Counted from the first letter of the stretch, positions 1-7,471 are shown. The stretch is DNA of 22,290 bases from Planctomycetota bacterium (GCA_021784975.1 JAJYGU010000135.1:1-22290), one strand, 5' to 3'. Translations and numbers: made by a program. The notes: generated by a model from the sequence alone, not told the origin.

Positions 1-126
1 TTGCTCTGCTCGATGCTAGTGCGGGCCTACGACCCCTGCATCTCTTGTTCGGTTCACTGAGCGATCTGCGGCTGGGAACTGGGCGAGAATCGGACTGTGG
101 CTGCCAAGTCTCACGAGGAGGCGAAA

Positions 127-1461
127 GTGACTCATGCATGTTCCTCTAGCTGCGCGAGCCTTGCACCGCTTCTGATCTGCGCGGCGATTATCGCGTTTCC
201 GTGTCCATCGCAGGCTATGGCCGCCGATCCGGACGGTGCTCCGGCAAGGTCGCAAGAGACCGCCCGGTTGCAACGGCCCTTGGTGACAGTGACGGTCGTG
301 CAAGGCGGCGAGTCTCGCCTGCGGCCAGCCGATTGCCTCGGAACGCTAGTTGCCCCCGGTACCCGTCAACCCGATCAATTCCCGGGCTATGGCGGCTTCG
401 TCGGCTGGGTGTCGCCAGTCCGAGTTGCCAACGGCGATTGGCTGGTCGGCTTTAGCGCCGGCTACTGGCACGCCTCGCCGCCAACGCCGCTACGCTACCC
501 GCCCAAAACGATCGAGGCCTATCACAAGATGGGACTGCCGGCCGACATCGTTGCGCCCACCGGCGGTCGTGCGATGATCATCCGCTCCAGCGACCAGGGC
601 AAGACCTGGAGCAAGCCCGTGACGCTGATCGACACCCCGGATGACGACCGGCATCCGGCATGGGTCGCCTTGCCCGACGGCACACTGCTCTGCTCGCTAT
701 TTACTTACTCGGGGGCCGAGTTTGGCGACATGGTAAAACAGCCCGAACTCGCCCACCGCACCGTTATCCTTCGCTCGTTCGACCAAGGCAAGACCTGGGA
801 CAAGGAGCCCATCCGTCCGTCGTCACCTTTCCTCGCCGACGAAACCGATGGCCCGATGGTGTTGCTTAAAGACGGTTCGATTCTGCTGACGATCAGTGGC
901 GTGATGAAGCAAGGCGGTCCCGCGCGGGCCGCCGACCTCATCAGCCGCGACCGCGGAGCGACCTGGCAACTCATGTCGACCATCCAGGCGAACCACGACC
1001 TCGATGAAGCGAACGCCACACAACTACGCGACGGCCGGTTAGTCCTGATGGCCCGTCCTGAGGGCGATATCTGCTGGTCCAGCGATCTGGGCCGCACATG
1101 GACCGCACCGGTAGCGTTTGGAATGCGTATGTATGCGCCGAGCCTCTACCGGCTCCGCGACGGCACGCTCGTCTGTCTCCACGGCTCCTATGCGCCGGGC
1201 CACGGCGGCCTGCGGCTGATTTTCAGCACCGATGGTGGTCGCCGGTGGATCGCCCCGGCGAAGGACCACGGCTTCCTGGTAGACAACTGCTACGGCTATG
1301 GCAAGGCGATGGAACTGCCCGATGACACCCTGTTCGTCGTCGATCAAGGGACCGGCGGCCATTCCACCGCGGACGCCAAGACCATGTCACTCCGCTGCCT
1401 CCGAGTCCGCATCCGGTCCGACCACTCCGGCATCGATCTGCTTCCGGCGCCGAATCGCTGA
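127..1461 (+). CDS. Secreted sialidase-like (BNR/Asp-box) protein
   Basis: This is a six-bladed-propeller-type exo-sialidase/neuraminidase-like protein, probably exported. Five Asp boxes (S-x-D-x-G-x-T-W type) are visible at about residues 154-161 (SSDQGKTW), 217-224, 273-280, 318-325 and 367-374, the last one degenerate (STDGGRRW). The GTG at 127 is preferred because GAGGAG lies 6 nt upstream and the N-terminus then reads as a signal peptide: hydrophobic residues 12-28 with a possible cleavage after AMA near residue 32. An in-frame GTG at 97 would add ten residues, and that segment contains the ribosome-binding site. Members of the family cleave terminal sialic acids or other glycans; many planctomycete paralogues have unknown substrates. 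No neighbour helps assign one. The family call is solid; the enzymatic specificity is not known. Confidence 0.85.
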   Translation: MTHACSSSCASLAPLLICAAIIAFPCPSQAMAADPDGAPARSQETARLQRPLVTVTVVQGGESRLRPADCLGTLVAPGTRQPDQFPGYGGFVGWVSPVRVANGDWLVGFSAGYWHASPPTPLRYPPKTIEAYHKMGLPADIVAPTGGRAMIIRSSDQGKTWSKPVTLIDTPDDDRHPAWVALPDGTLLCSLFTYSGAEFGDMVKQPELAHRTVILRSFDQGKTWDKEPIRPSSPFLADETDGPMVLLKDGSILLTISGVMKQGGPARAADLISRDRGATWQLMSTIQANHDLDEANATQLRDGRLVLMARPEGDICWSSDLGRTWTAPVAFGMRMYAPSLYRLRDGTLVCLHGSYAPGHGGLRLIFSTDGGRRWIAPAKDHGFLVDNCYGYGKAMELPDDTLFVVDQGTGGHSTADAKTMSLRCLRVRIRSDHSGIDLLPAPNR

Positions 1462-1467
1462 AGGGAA

Positions 1468-1510
1468 CTGTCCCGATTTTTGTGGCCGGAGACCACAATA
1501 ATGGGACGGT
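1468..1510. repeat. Nested inverted repeat just after the sialidase-like gene
   Basis: Seven bases after the stop codon an outer pair (ACTGTCCC against GGGACGGT, 7 of 8 paired) encloses an inner pair TGTGG/CCACA (1481-1485 and 1493-1497). It lacks a T-run, so it is not a classical intrinsic terminator. It could act as one, or it may be a dispersed intergenic palindrome. Confidence 0.5.
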
Positions 1511-1811
1511 CCTCTCGGCTCCCTCTCCGGTCACCGACCGAAGGTTGGTCGGGAGGGCAGGGTAAGGGGATCAGGTGTGAAGTGGACCCACGCAGCCAGC
1601 AACTGAGACGGCTGCCCACCGCGCGGTTCAAGTGACCAAACCGACGAGCCGCTGCGCGTGACGACCCAGAGCCGCACAAAAACGGCACCGTTCGCTCGGA
1701 GACTTGGCTGGGCGCCACCCTTCTCGCAATAATTGGTCCGCGGTGGCCAACTTAGTCCCCCGATTGCCAGGAGAGCCGAAGGGACCCCAACGTGGCAACG
1801 TCGGAAGCCCC

Positions 1812-1828
1812 TAACACGAAACGTGTTA
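1812..1828. repeat. Perfect 7-bp-arm hairpin beside the tRNA remnant
   Basis: TAACACG and CGTGTTA flank an AAA loop. The element lies 17 bp beyond the 3' end of the tRNA-like remnant. It could be a short terminator-like hairpin or part of a recombination core; the sequence alone does not decide. Confidence 0.45.
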
Positions 1829-1845
1829 CGAGCCCTAGTTCCAAG

Positions 1846-1892
1846 TGGACAGGGCCGGGATTGAACCGGCGACACCTGGATTTTCAGTCCTC
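1846..1892 (-). other. tRNA-Phe 3'-half remnant, candidate attachment site
   Basis: Read on the minus strand this is a tRNA 3' half: an anticodon loop CTGAAAA with a GAA (Phe) anticodon, a five-base variable region, a T arm with stem GCCGG/CCGGC and loop TTCAATC, the acceptor 3' strand CCTGTCC, and a discriminator A. There is no 5' half: no matching GGACAGG and no D arm precede it. Only three anticodon-stem pairs next to the loop can form, and the sequence then diverges. That pattern fits the partial tRNA copy left at one end of an element that integrated into a tRNA-Phe gene through a tyrosine recombinase. No integrase gene is in the window. It is not a functional tRNA as it stands. Confidence 0.7.
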
Positions 1893-2003
1893 AATGACCA
1901 TGCGTACACTATACGAACCCGCCGCGAACCCGCGTATTTCCCGAGAAAGACAGGGGGTTGTATCTGCGGCCGTTCTTTTTCCACCCTCTGCGGAATCGAG
2001 TTT

Positions 2004-2024
2004 AGGTAACATTTCAGGTAACAT
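2004..2024 (+). repeat. Two direct repeats AGGTAACAT with 12-bp period
   Basis: AGGTAACAT occurs at 2004-2012 and 2016-2024, in the same orientation and 12 bp apart, about 110 bp from the tRNA remnant. Tandem direct arm-type sites with roughly this spacing are typical of tyrosine-recombinase attachment regions, so this may be an arm region. That reading is inference; the repeats themselves are exact. Confidence 0.5.
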
Positions 2025-2184
2025 ATTCGCTCTGGATTAAACATCCAGGGCGGGTAGACTGAAGGCAAAAGCCGGGCGACCGGCTGCGATTGCAACGCAG
2101 TCGGCCCACGTGCCCGCGGGGCGTTGCGTGTTCCCTCTCTTTCACGCGAGCCCCGCGGCAGTCCGGCAGAAAGAGAGGATTCTC

Positions 2185-2481
2185 ATGGCGAAGAAGTCTC
2201 GCCCCCGACCGAAGAAATCTCGCCCCCGGCTAACGCCCGGACAGCACGCGGCTAAACAAAAACTCGTAGAGTGGTTGGACGCGGCCGACGAAGCCGAGCA
2301 CGTCAAGACACTTCCGCATGACCCCGATCTCTATCGACGCATTGGGCAGCGAATCGCAAGAGACCTTCGACAATCGGCAAGCGCGCCGGCCGAACTGCAT
2401 CTAACTTCGGAAGATGTTGCGATAATGCGCGCCCTGGCTGTCAGTCGCGGCGAAACTGGCCCCCAGTTTCGCCGCGACTGA
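2185..2481 (+). CDS. Small basic hypothetical protein (98 aa)
   Basis: I do not recognise this family. The ATG at 2185 has a good purine-rich ribosome-binding site (AAGAGAGGA, about 5 nt away), so I prefer it to the GTG at 2110. The N-terminus carries a tandem basic repeat (KKSRPRP then KKSRPRL), followed by an Ala/Glu/Asp-rich helical region and a final SRGETGPQFRRD. The last dozen codons and the TGA lie inside a perfect 21-bp-arm inverted repeat, so the natural C-terminus may have been replaced by repeat sequence. It lies antisense to the foreign tail of the surface-protein frame. It could be a nucleic-acid-binding accessory protein, but only its charge suggests this. Whether it is expressed is unclear. 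Confidence 0.45.
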   Translation: MAKKSRPRPKKSRPRLTPGQHAAKQKLVEWLDAADEAEHVKTLPHDPDLYRRIGQRIARDLRQSASAPAELHLTSEDVAIMRALAVSRGETGPQFRRD

Positions 2482-3512
2482 CACTTGTCGTTGTACTGTT
2501 GGGTAATTGCGTTGACATCGCCCTCGATGGTAGTATTTTCCAGCGCCATGCCAAGGCCGGGAGCGCCATCCGCGGTCAAGCTCCCCAGCTTATATTGGGA
2601 CCCCACCGCCTTGGCAAAAGTCGTCACGCCGTACGTATTGACTGTCAGGGTCCGGAGTCCAACACTGTCGTTGTCTACCAGTCCATTGAAAGTGATGTTA
2701 TCCTGGCCGTCTGACGCCAAAGTAACGTTGGCGGTCAGCACCACATCGTCGTTGTACGTTTGCTTATCGACGGTGTTGATGTTACCGCCAATGTCGGTTT
2801 CGCCGCCCCCGCCGGTCGTCAGACTCGTCAGATCAGTCCCGGCTGCTCCCACATTACCAGCAAACACCGTCTTACCGCCCGTGTTGACCACCAGGTTGGA
2901 ATTCGTGCCGCCGTCGCCGTGCACCGTTCCGTTGAAGGTGATGTCTTTGTTCCCTGTCGACGTGAGCGTCGCATCAGACTTAAGCACGACCGCACTCTCA
3001 TAATCTTGCGAGCTATCGGTGCTGTCGTTGGTGGTGATGTCCCCGTCGATATTCGTCGTGCCCACATTGTTGTCGATAGACAAAGCAGGAAGCGCGCACG
3101 CCTCCAACGTGATCCTATCCACTTGACCTGCCGCGCCAAGAATATTGATGGTCTTTGTGCCGGAAGGTAACGCTCCGGAGACAGTGCCGGTTCCGCTGCC
3201 GCTCCAGCCGGGCAAACCAGTGAGATTAATCGTCCCGCCGCCGGTATCCGCGAATTGGAGGCTGCCGGCCGATGGCTGGCTAACGGTTACGGTCGCCGCA
3301 GCCGTGGCATCGCACTGAAAGGCTAGAACGCCGTTCAGCGCGGTGAAGGTTAGGCTGCTGGCCAGCAGCTGCCGCTCTTCGAGTGGCTCAAATCGCAGCG
3401 ACCGCGCATGCGGATTGGTGCTTGGCTTTTTCGCGACCAACGGCAAACCGCTTCGTGAAGGAAAGCTCGATCGGAGACGTCGTAGCGAACAGGTGTGCGC
3501 ACTGAATGACAT
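2331..3512 (-). CDS. Planctomycete surface repeat protein, apparently truncated at the 3' end
   Basis: The ATG at 3512 follows a GGAGG-type site (GCCGGAGGACCCCGCC), which favours it over an in-frame upstream start at 3692. Residues 41-52 read FEPLEERQLLAS, the N-terminal signature of large exported planctomycete proteins. Then come beta-rich, Gly/Thr/Asn/Asp-rich repeats of about 80 residues, each with VVL-x(3)-TL-x(5)-DITFNG or NITFNG, a VVNTGG-like strand, and a closing YND (DKQTYND, then ITQQYND). After the second YND, at position 2486, the repeat ends. The remaining 51 residues are Arg/Ser/Cys-rich, come from the hairpin and the antisense of the 98-aa gene, and do not resemble the protein. 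Proteins of this class are usually much longer and end in a dockerin or sorting region. I read this as a 5' remnant of a longer gene. It is probably exported if expressed. Confidence 0.7.
   Translation of the reverse strand: MSFSAHTCSLRRLRSSFPSRSGLPLVAKKPSTNPHARSLRFEPLEERQLLASSLTFTALNGVLAFQCDATAAATVTVSQPSAGSLQFADTGGGTINLTGLPGWSGSGTGTVSGALPSGTKTINILGAAGQVDRITLEACALPALSIDNNVGTTNIDGDITTNDSTDSSQDYESAVVLKSDATLTSTGNKDITFNGTVHGDGGTNSNLVVNTGGKTVFAGNVGAAGTDLTSLTTGGGGETDIGGNINTVDKQTYNDDVVLTANVTLASDGQDNITFNGLVDNDSVGLRTLTVNTYGVTTFAKAVGSQYKLGSLTADGAPGLGMALENTTIEGDVNAITQQYNDKCQSRRNWGPVSPRLTARARIIATSSEVRCSSAGALADCRRSLAIRCPMRR
2439..2483. repeat. Perfect 21-bp-arm inverted repeat with CCC loop
   Basis: The left arm 2439-2459 and the right arm 2463-2483 are exact reverse complements around a 3-nt loop. 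The core is GTCGCGGCGAAACTGG. It lies between two converging reading frames, so it could be a bidirectional terminator, though it has no T-run. It could also be a dispersed palindrome. Its right edge coincides with the point where the surface-protein repeats stop making sense. Confidence 0.85.
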
Positions 3513-4111
3513 GGCGGGGTCCTCCGGCAGTGAGAGTGAGTCGATTCGTTGGGTTGTCCTGACCGCGTGAGGCGAGCCGAGCAGAACGGCCACCGTGCCA
3601 GGATCGGCGCCCTCAAGGCGCTTCGCATCCCACCGCTCAGAGGTTGTGAATCTTTCAACTCCGTCGTCGTAAGTCGTTATTCGTAGCCGCACGTTTCACT
3701 GAGAAATAAGGAGTTACGTCGCCGCAGTCGTTTCTCGGTCGATAGATTCACGTCCTCTCAGGGCTTGTGCCCACGTCCGAAAACGCGAGTCACAAAAGGC
3801 GATTCACGCGGTAATCTTTGCCCCCTCAACGAACTGCGTCCATCATGCCATGGGGGGAAATAATCCGAAATTTGCCGATCAACTCCATCGAGGGATTTTT
3901 CGGTCCGATTATTGGCACCGCAGAGGGATAGCGGCTGAAGGGCAAAAGTCAGGAGAGGAAGCCGGGGCAAGGGATTCGGGCGAAAAGCGGAGATAAAGCC
4001 GAAAGCGGAGAGCCGAAAGCGGAAGAATGCAAAATGAAAATTGACAGACACAACTGGCGAAATGCAGCCGCCCAAAGCGGATCGCCGAGCTGCGAAGCGA
4101 TACTGTGACAC

Positions 4112-4188
4112 GATTGACAAGATTGACAAGAACCGACAGGCAGGATCGCTCTAAATTGGAATCTTGTGAATCCTGTTCATCCTGTCAA
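4112..4188. repeat. GATTGACAA tandem repeat and CCTGTTCATCCTGTC motif
   Basis: GATTGACAA occurs twice back to back (4112-4120, 4121-4129). It is followed by GACAGGCAGGAT and, in inverse sense, by a CTTGTGAATCCTGTTCATCC stretch. Together they can form an imperfect hairpin. Motifs of this kind recur in intergenic DNA of several environmental phyla; copy number here cannot be judged from one window. Confidence 0.4.
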
Positions 4189-4241
4189 GAAACCAAGAGC
4201 AAGACCGCGCAGAGGGCCGAAAGGACGGCGCCACCAATTCA

Positions 4242-4291
4242 CACGGATGAACACGGATTGTCGCTTCCGTGGTAATCCGTGTTCATCCGTG
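4242..4291. repeat. 18-bp perfect inverted repeat with 14-nt loop
   Basis: The left arm 4242-4259 (CACGGATGAACACGGATT) and the right arm 4274-4291 are exact reverse complements around a 14-nt loop. It lies 44 bp beyond the 3' end of the MacB-like gene and could fold in its transcript. Palindromes with this ACACGGAT core are a familiar type of dispersed intergenic repeat. Confidence 0.7.
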
Positions 4292-4334
4292 GCTGGCGCT
4301 TTCCGCTTTCCGCTTTTCGGCTCTGCGCCCCGGC

Positions 4335-6686
4335 TCACTCGTAGCGGAGGGCCTCGATCGGGTCCAGCCGCGAGGCCTTCCAGGCCGGATAGAAGCCGAA
4401 GACGATGCCCACCCCCGCCGACACCGCCACCGCCACCAGGATCATGGGAATCGAGGCCGAGATGGGCCAATGCTTCACCGAGCGGACTACCAGCGAGGCC
4501 GCCCGGCCAGCCACAATGCCCAGGCCCCCGCCGCTGAGACAGAGCACCACCGCTTCGGCCAGGAACTGCCGCAGGATGTGATGGCTTCGCGCCCCGACGG
4601 CCATCCGCAGGCCGATCTCGCGGGTCCGCTCGGTGACCGAGACCAGCATGATGTTCATGATGCCCACCCCGCCGACGACCAGCGAGATGGCGGCCACTAC
4701 CAGCAGCAAGGTCTCGACCAGCGACGACGCCGAAGACATCGTTTTGGTGATCTCGGTCATGTCGCGGATGTCGAAGTCGTCGCTGCGAGCGGGCGGAAGA
4801 TGGTGCCGCTCGCGCAGCAGCCCGGTGACTTCCTGGATGGCTTCAGGGATCTCCTCCTCGCTGGCGGCCTTGACGAGGATCCGGTCCAGGTTGAGCCGCC
4901 GCACCGGTTGCGGGGTGTCGAGGGCCTGGACCGAGGAAGTCACCGGGTAAAGAGGCGTGCCGCCGGGATACAGATTGCTCAGCGTGGTGGTGGTGTTCAC
5001 CACGCTTTGGGCCACCGGCGTCGTGCTCCCCGCGCCCACTCCGTTGACGCGGAATTTGATGGTCGTCCAGGGGGCCAGCACTACGTCGTCCTGGTCGTGG
5101 CCCATCATGTTGGCCCCCCTGCGGCTCAACACGCCGAGCACCCTAAAGGGGACGTTCTGGATGCGGACTTCCTTGCCGACGGGTGATTCGTCGGGAAAGA
5201 GTTCGCGTTCGACGGTCACGCCGATCAGGCAGACCTTGGCCGCCCGGACCACGTCGCCGTCGGTGAAGTTTTCACCCTCTTTCATGTCTTCCCAGTCGTG
5301 CACCTCGAGATAGGCCGGCGTGGTGCCGATCATCGTTTGCGGGATCCAGTTGCGATTGCCGTAGACCACCTGGGTCCGCGCCCAGACGACCGGGGCTACA
5401 CATTCGACCGCCGGACACTGCCGCATGATTTCGTCCATGTCGGCGGGCTTGAGGGTTTGCATGGTGCCCGAGCCGAAATTGACGGCCCCGGTGACCGCCC
5501 AACCGGGCAGGACCAACAGATTATTGGCGCCCATGCTGGCAATCACTTTTTGCAGGGCGAGCTTGGAGCCTTGGCCGATCTCCGACATGGCGATGACCGC
5601 CCCCACGCCGATGATGACCCCCAACGCGGTCAGGGCCGACCGCAGCTTGTTGCGCCGCAAGGCGGTAAACGCGGTGCGGAGGGTGGCCGGAAACAGGGTC
5701 GGGGCCGCCGATCGCCGCGGCTTGGCCTCCGGCTCGGCCTGCCAAACGGCCGATGGCTCCGCGCCGGCGAGCGGCTTTTGCCGCGCGGCTGGATGACCGT
5801 ACCCGGCAGGCATGCCGGCCGCCTTGGCCTTTCGCCCCACGGCCACGGCAACCCCTCCATCCTCCACCCCGTGCGACCGGGAAACGGTTCGAACGCTGGC
5901 GGTTCGGGACGTGCGGTGGCCGTCGCTTTCTCGGGACGAAGGATCGGGCGAACGGCCCGCGTGCAAAGCGGCCGCCGAGTGTCCCTCAGGGACGCTGGCT
6001 GGTTGCTTCTCATCCGCGACGATCAGTCCGTCGGAAATCCGAATCGTGCGATGGGCGTAGGCGGCCACTTTCGCGTCGTGCGTCACCAATACGATGGTGA
6101 TCCCCTCGGCATTGAGCTGCTGGAACATCTTGAGGATCTCGACGCTGGCGTGCGAGTCGAGATTGCCGGTGGGTTCGTCGGCCAGCAGCAGGGCGGGACG
6201 GTTGACCAGCGAGCGGGCGATGGCCACCCGTTGCTGCTGACCGCCCGACATCTGCGAGGGCTCGTGGTGGCAGCGTTCGCCGAGTCCCACCCGCTCCAGC
6301 AAGGTCTGGCCCAACCGCCGCGCCTGCCCGGCGCTGACGCTGCGGAGCGCGTAATCCAGCGGCATAATCACGTTCCGGGCGGCCGTGGTCCGCGGCAAGA
6401 GATTGAAGCTCTGAAAGACGAATCCCAGCTTGGCCGTCCGCACTAGGGCTCGCTGGTTGGGCGTCAGCCGGCTAACGTCCTGGCCGTCCAGCCAATAATG
6501 CCCCGAGCTCGGCCGGTCCAGGCAGCCGAGGATGTTCATCAAGGTCGTCTTGCCCGAGCCGGAAGCCCCCATCAGGGCCACCATCTCGCCGCGGGCAAGG
6601 GAGAGCGAGACGCCCTTGAGCACCGGCACGTCGATTTCGCCCAGGTGATAGGTCTTGGTGATGCCTTCGAGCCGAATGAGGTCCAC
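4335..6686 (-). CDS. macB: MacB-type ABC transporter, fused ATPase and permease
   Basis: This inner-membrane mechanotransmission-type ABC protein carries its ATPase and permease in one chain. Residues 1-228 are the ATPase: Walker A GASGSGKT (40-47), Q-loop in FQSFNLLP (91-98), signature SGGQQQR (147-153), Walker B LLLADEP (166-172) and switch histidine VTHD (201-204). Residues about 229-330 form an Ala/Pro/Arg-rich, low-complexity linker. From about 338 comes the FtsX/MacB permease: TM1 (LTALGVIIGVGAVIAM), a large periplasmic domain, and three C-terminal helices ending DPIEALRYE. At 783 residues it is longer than a typical MacB (about 650), mainly because of the linker. The start is a GTG with AGGAG upstream. 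No MacA-like adaptor or TolC gene is adjacent, so the substrate is unknown; macrolides, lipopeptides or lipoproteins are family possibilities. Confidence 0.92.
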   Translation of the reverse strand: MDLIRLEGITKTYHLGEIDVPVLKGVSLSLARGEMVALMGASGSGKTTLMNILGCLDRPSSGHYWLDGQDVSRLTPNQRALVRTAKLGFVFQSFNLLPRTTAARNVIMPLDYALRSVSAGQARRLGQTLLERVGLGERCHHEPSQMSGGQQQRVAIARSLVNRPALLLADEPTGNLDSHASVEILKMFQQLNAEGITIVLVTHDAKVAAYAHRTIRISDGLIVADEKQPASVPEGHSAAALHAGRSPDPSSRESDGHRTSRTASVRTVSRSHGVEDGGVAVAVGRKAKAAGMPAGYGHPAARQKPLAGAEPSAVWQAEPEAKPRRSAAPTLFPATLRTAFTALRRNKLRSALTALGVIIGVGAVIAMSEIGQGSKLALQKVIASMGANNLLVLPGWAVTGAVNFGSGTMQTLKPADMDEIMRQCPAVECVAPVVWARTQVVYGNRNWIPQTMIGTTPAYLEVHDWEDMKEGENFTDGDVVRAAKVCLIGVTVERELFPDESPVGKEVRIQNVPFRVLGVLSRRGANMMGHDQDDVVLAPWTTIKFRVNGVGAGSTTPVAQSVVNTTTTLSNLYPGGTPLYPVTSSVQALDTPQPVRRLNLDRILVKAASEEEIPEAIQEVTGLLRERHHLPPARSDDFDIRDMTEITKTMSSASSLVETLLLVVAAISLVVGGVGIMNIMLVSVTERTREIGLRMAVGARSHHILRQFLAEAVVLCLSGGGLGIVAGRAASLVVRSVKHWPISASIPMILVAVAVSAGVGIVFGFYPAWKASRLDPIEALRYE

Positions 6687-6800
6687 GGATCGCTCCTATC
6701 AGTCAGCTTCGGCCATTAAGCACCCGACAGTATCGCCATAGGGGAGATCCGCAACGGTTTCGGCCGCCGCCTTGGGTTACCCCGCAGGCTGGCAACGCTC

Positions 6801-6867
6801 AGCACCCACCGAGTTGGCCGATCACCAGCCGCCTTGGTGGGAAACTAGCTAGCAACTTCGGTGGGCT
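6801..6867. repeat. Imperfect inverted repeat upstream of the MacB-like gene
   Basis: AGCACCCACCGAGTT (6801-6815) faces a near-inverse copy, AACTTCGGTGGGCT (6854-6867). The 15-mer recurs exactly at 7489-7503, next to the second small paralogue, so it is a locally repeated intergenic element. The surrounding gap 6687-6951 holds nothing else recognisable. Confidence 0.5.
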
Positions 6868-6951
6868 GAGGACGGTGGGCAAAGCTATTGCCTTTTGTCC
6901 CTGACTTTCATCATAGCAAGAGGCACCCCCCGCGGCAACCATGACTTTGGC

Positions 6952-7167
6952 CTATTTTGGCGTTTGCAGGGCCTCGACGCTGTTGACGTGGACCAGGGCA
7001 ACATGAACCACCCGATCTTCGCTCGGATCGACGATAACCATGCGGTTCCTGCCGATGGCGAGCAGCTCCGGGTGCCGTATCTGGTAGCGCTCTCCATTGG
7101 AAAGTCGGACCTCGAAGGGTTCAAACGGCTGCCGGTTCAACCACTCTCGAACGGAATCCGCATTCAT
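6952..7167 (-). CDS. Small tandem paralogue A (71 aa)
   Basis: A small soluble-looking protein of unknown function. Its layout is MNADSVREWLNRQPFEPFEVRLSNG, here split as an amphipathic first helix (MNADSVREWLNRQPF), then EPFEVRLSNGERYQIRHPE, then a beta-rich segment with MVIVDPSEDRVVHVAL. The PFEPFEV-LSNG-HPE pattern is shared with the next gene upstream, so the two are duplicates. I have seen such short proteins mainly in planctomycete genomes, often in several copies, without an assigned role. The start ATG aligns with that of its paralogue, and an AAAGG lies upstream. No transmembrane segment or Cys motif is present. Confidence 0.7.
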   Translation of the reverse strand: MNADSVREWLNRQPFEPFEVRLSNGERYQIRHPELLAIGRNRMVIVDPSEDRVVHVALVHVNSVEALQTPK

Positions 7168-7249
7168 CGTGTTGGCCTTTCAAAAGGGCTTGGTGGCGTT
7201 GTCTGGCAACGGCGATTATATCCCCACCGCAGAGCCACGAAACGCGAGC

Positions 7250-7471
7250 TCAGGCGGGCTGCGAGCTCGGCGTTCGTTCGATGCTGGCAATATGAAGCAG
7301 GGAACAGCAAATCACCCGGTCCGAGTCGGGGATGCCGATGACCAGGGTGGATTTTAGCAGCATGGCGAACTCGGGGTGCGGAATCTCGTGGATTTCGCCG
7401 TTCGACAGATGGACGCGCAGAGATTGGAACGGCTGCCGCCTGAGGAATTCCCGAACGGTTTCCGCGTTCAT
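7250..7471 (-). CDS. Small tandem paralogue B (73 aa)
   Basis: Homologous to the 71-aa protein 82 bp downstream. Shared features are MNAETVREFLRRQPFQSL (against MNADSVREWLNRQPFEPF), VHLSNGEIHEIPHPEF, and a terminal strand VIGIPDSDRVICCSLLHIAS. Tandem ATGs at 7474 and 7471 are both possible; the second gives the N-terminus matching the paralogue. AAAGGCGG lies upstream, and the sequence GCCTTTCAAAAG (plus strand) is shared upstream of both genes, so the duplication included the leader. Function is unknown. The C-terminal CC pair is not conserved in the paralogue. Confidence 0.75.
   Translation of the reverse strand: MNAETVREFLRRQPFQSLRVHLSNGEIHEIPHPEFAMLLKSTLVIGIPDSDRVICCSLLHIASIERTPSSQPA

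Larger units (their letters stand above)
1462..2184. other. Gene-poor region with palindromes and a tRNA-end scar
   Basis: About 720 bp without a convincing gene. The frames here read as arginine- and proline-rich noise without family resemblance. Identifiable items are the nested inverted repeat at 1468-1510, a smaller palindrome around 1535-1553 (CCGACC/GGTCGG arms), a 7-bp-arm hairpin at 1812-1828, the tRNA-Phe 3'-half remnant at 1846-1892, and the direct repeats at 2004-2024. Nothing recognisable lies in about 1560-1810. Confidence 0.6.
3513..4334. other. Intergenic region with dispersed repeats
   Basis: About 820 bp without a convincing gene. The only long frame (3758-4129, minus) translates into biased Phe/Arg/Ser/Leu sequence derived from a GAAAGCGGA-type repetitive stretch at roughly 3970-4030. 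Recognisable pieces are the upstream region of the surface-protein gene, tandem GATTGACAA repeats at 4112-4129, a CCTGTTCATCCTGTC motif at 4172-4186, and the 18-bp inverted repeat at 4242-4291. Confidence 0.6.

Noticed and set aside
1531..1875. A 114-codon minus-strand frame near the tRNA remnant
   Set aside because: It crosses the tRNA remnant and palindromic DNA and has no recognisable protein feature.
1846..1922. A complete tRNA gene at the tRNA-like sequence
   Set aside because: No D arm and no 5' acceptor strand matching the 3' strand are present, so it was called a remnant only.
3758..4129. A 123-codon minus-strand frame between the surface-protein and MacB-like genes
   Set aside because: Its translation is biased (FRFRLSAFGFISAF) and comes from repetitive intergenic DNA; no ribosome-binding site or conserved feature supports it.
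4242..4291. A CRISPR repeat or array
   Set aside because: There is a single inverted pair without regularly spaced direct repeats or spacers; no cas gene is in the window.
5298..6446. A 382-codon plus-strand frame opposite the MacB-like gene
   Set aside because: Arg/Gly/His-rich translation without motifs, antisense to conserved ATPase motifs.
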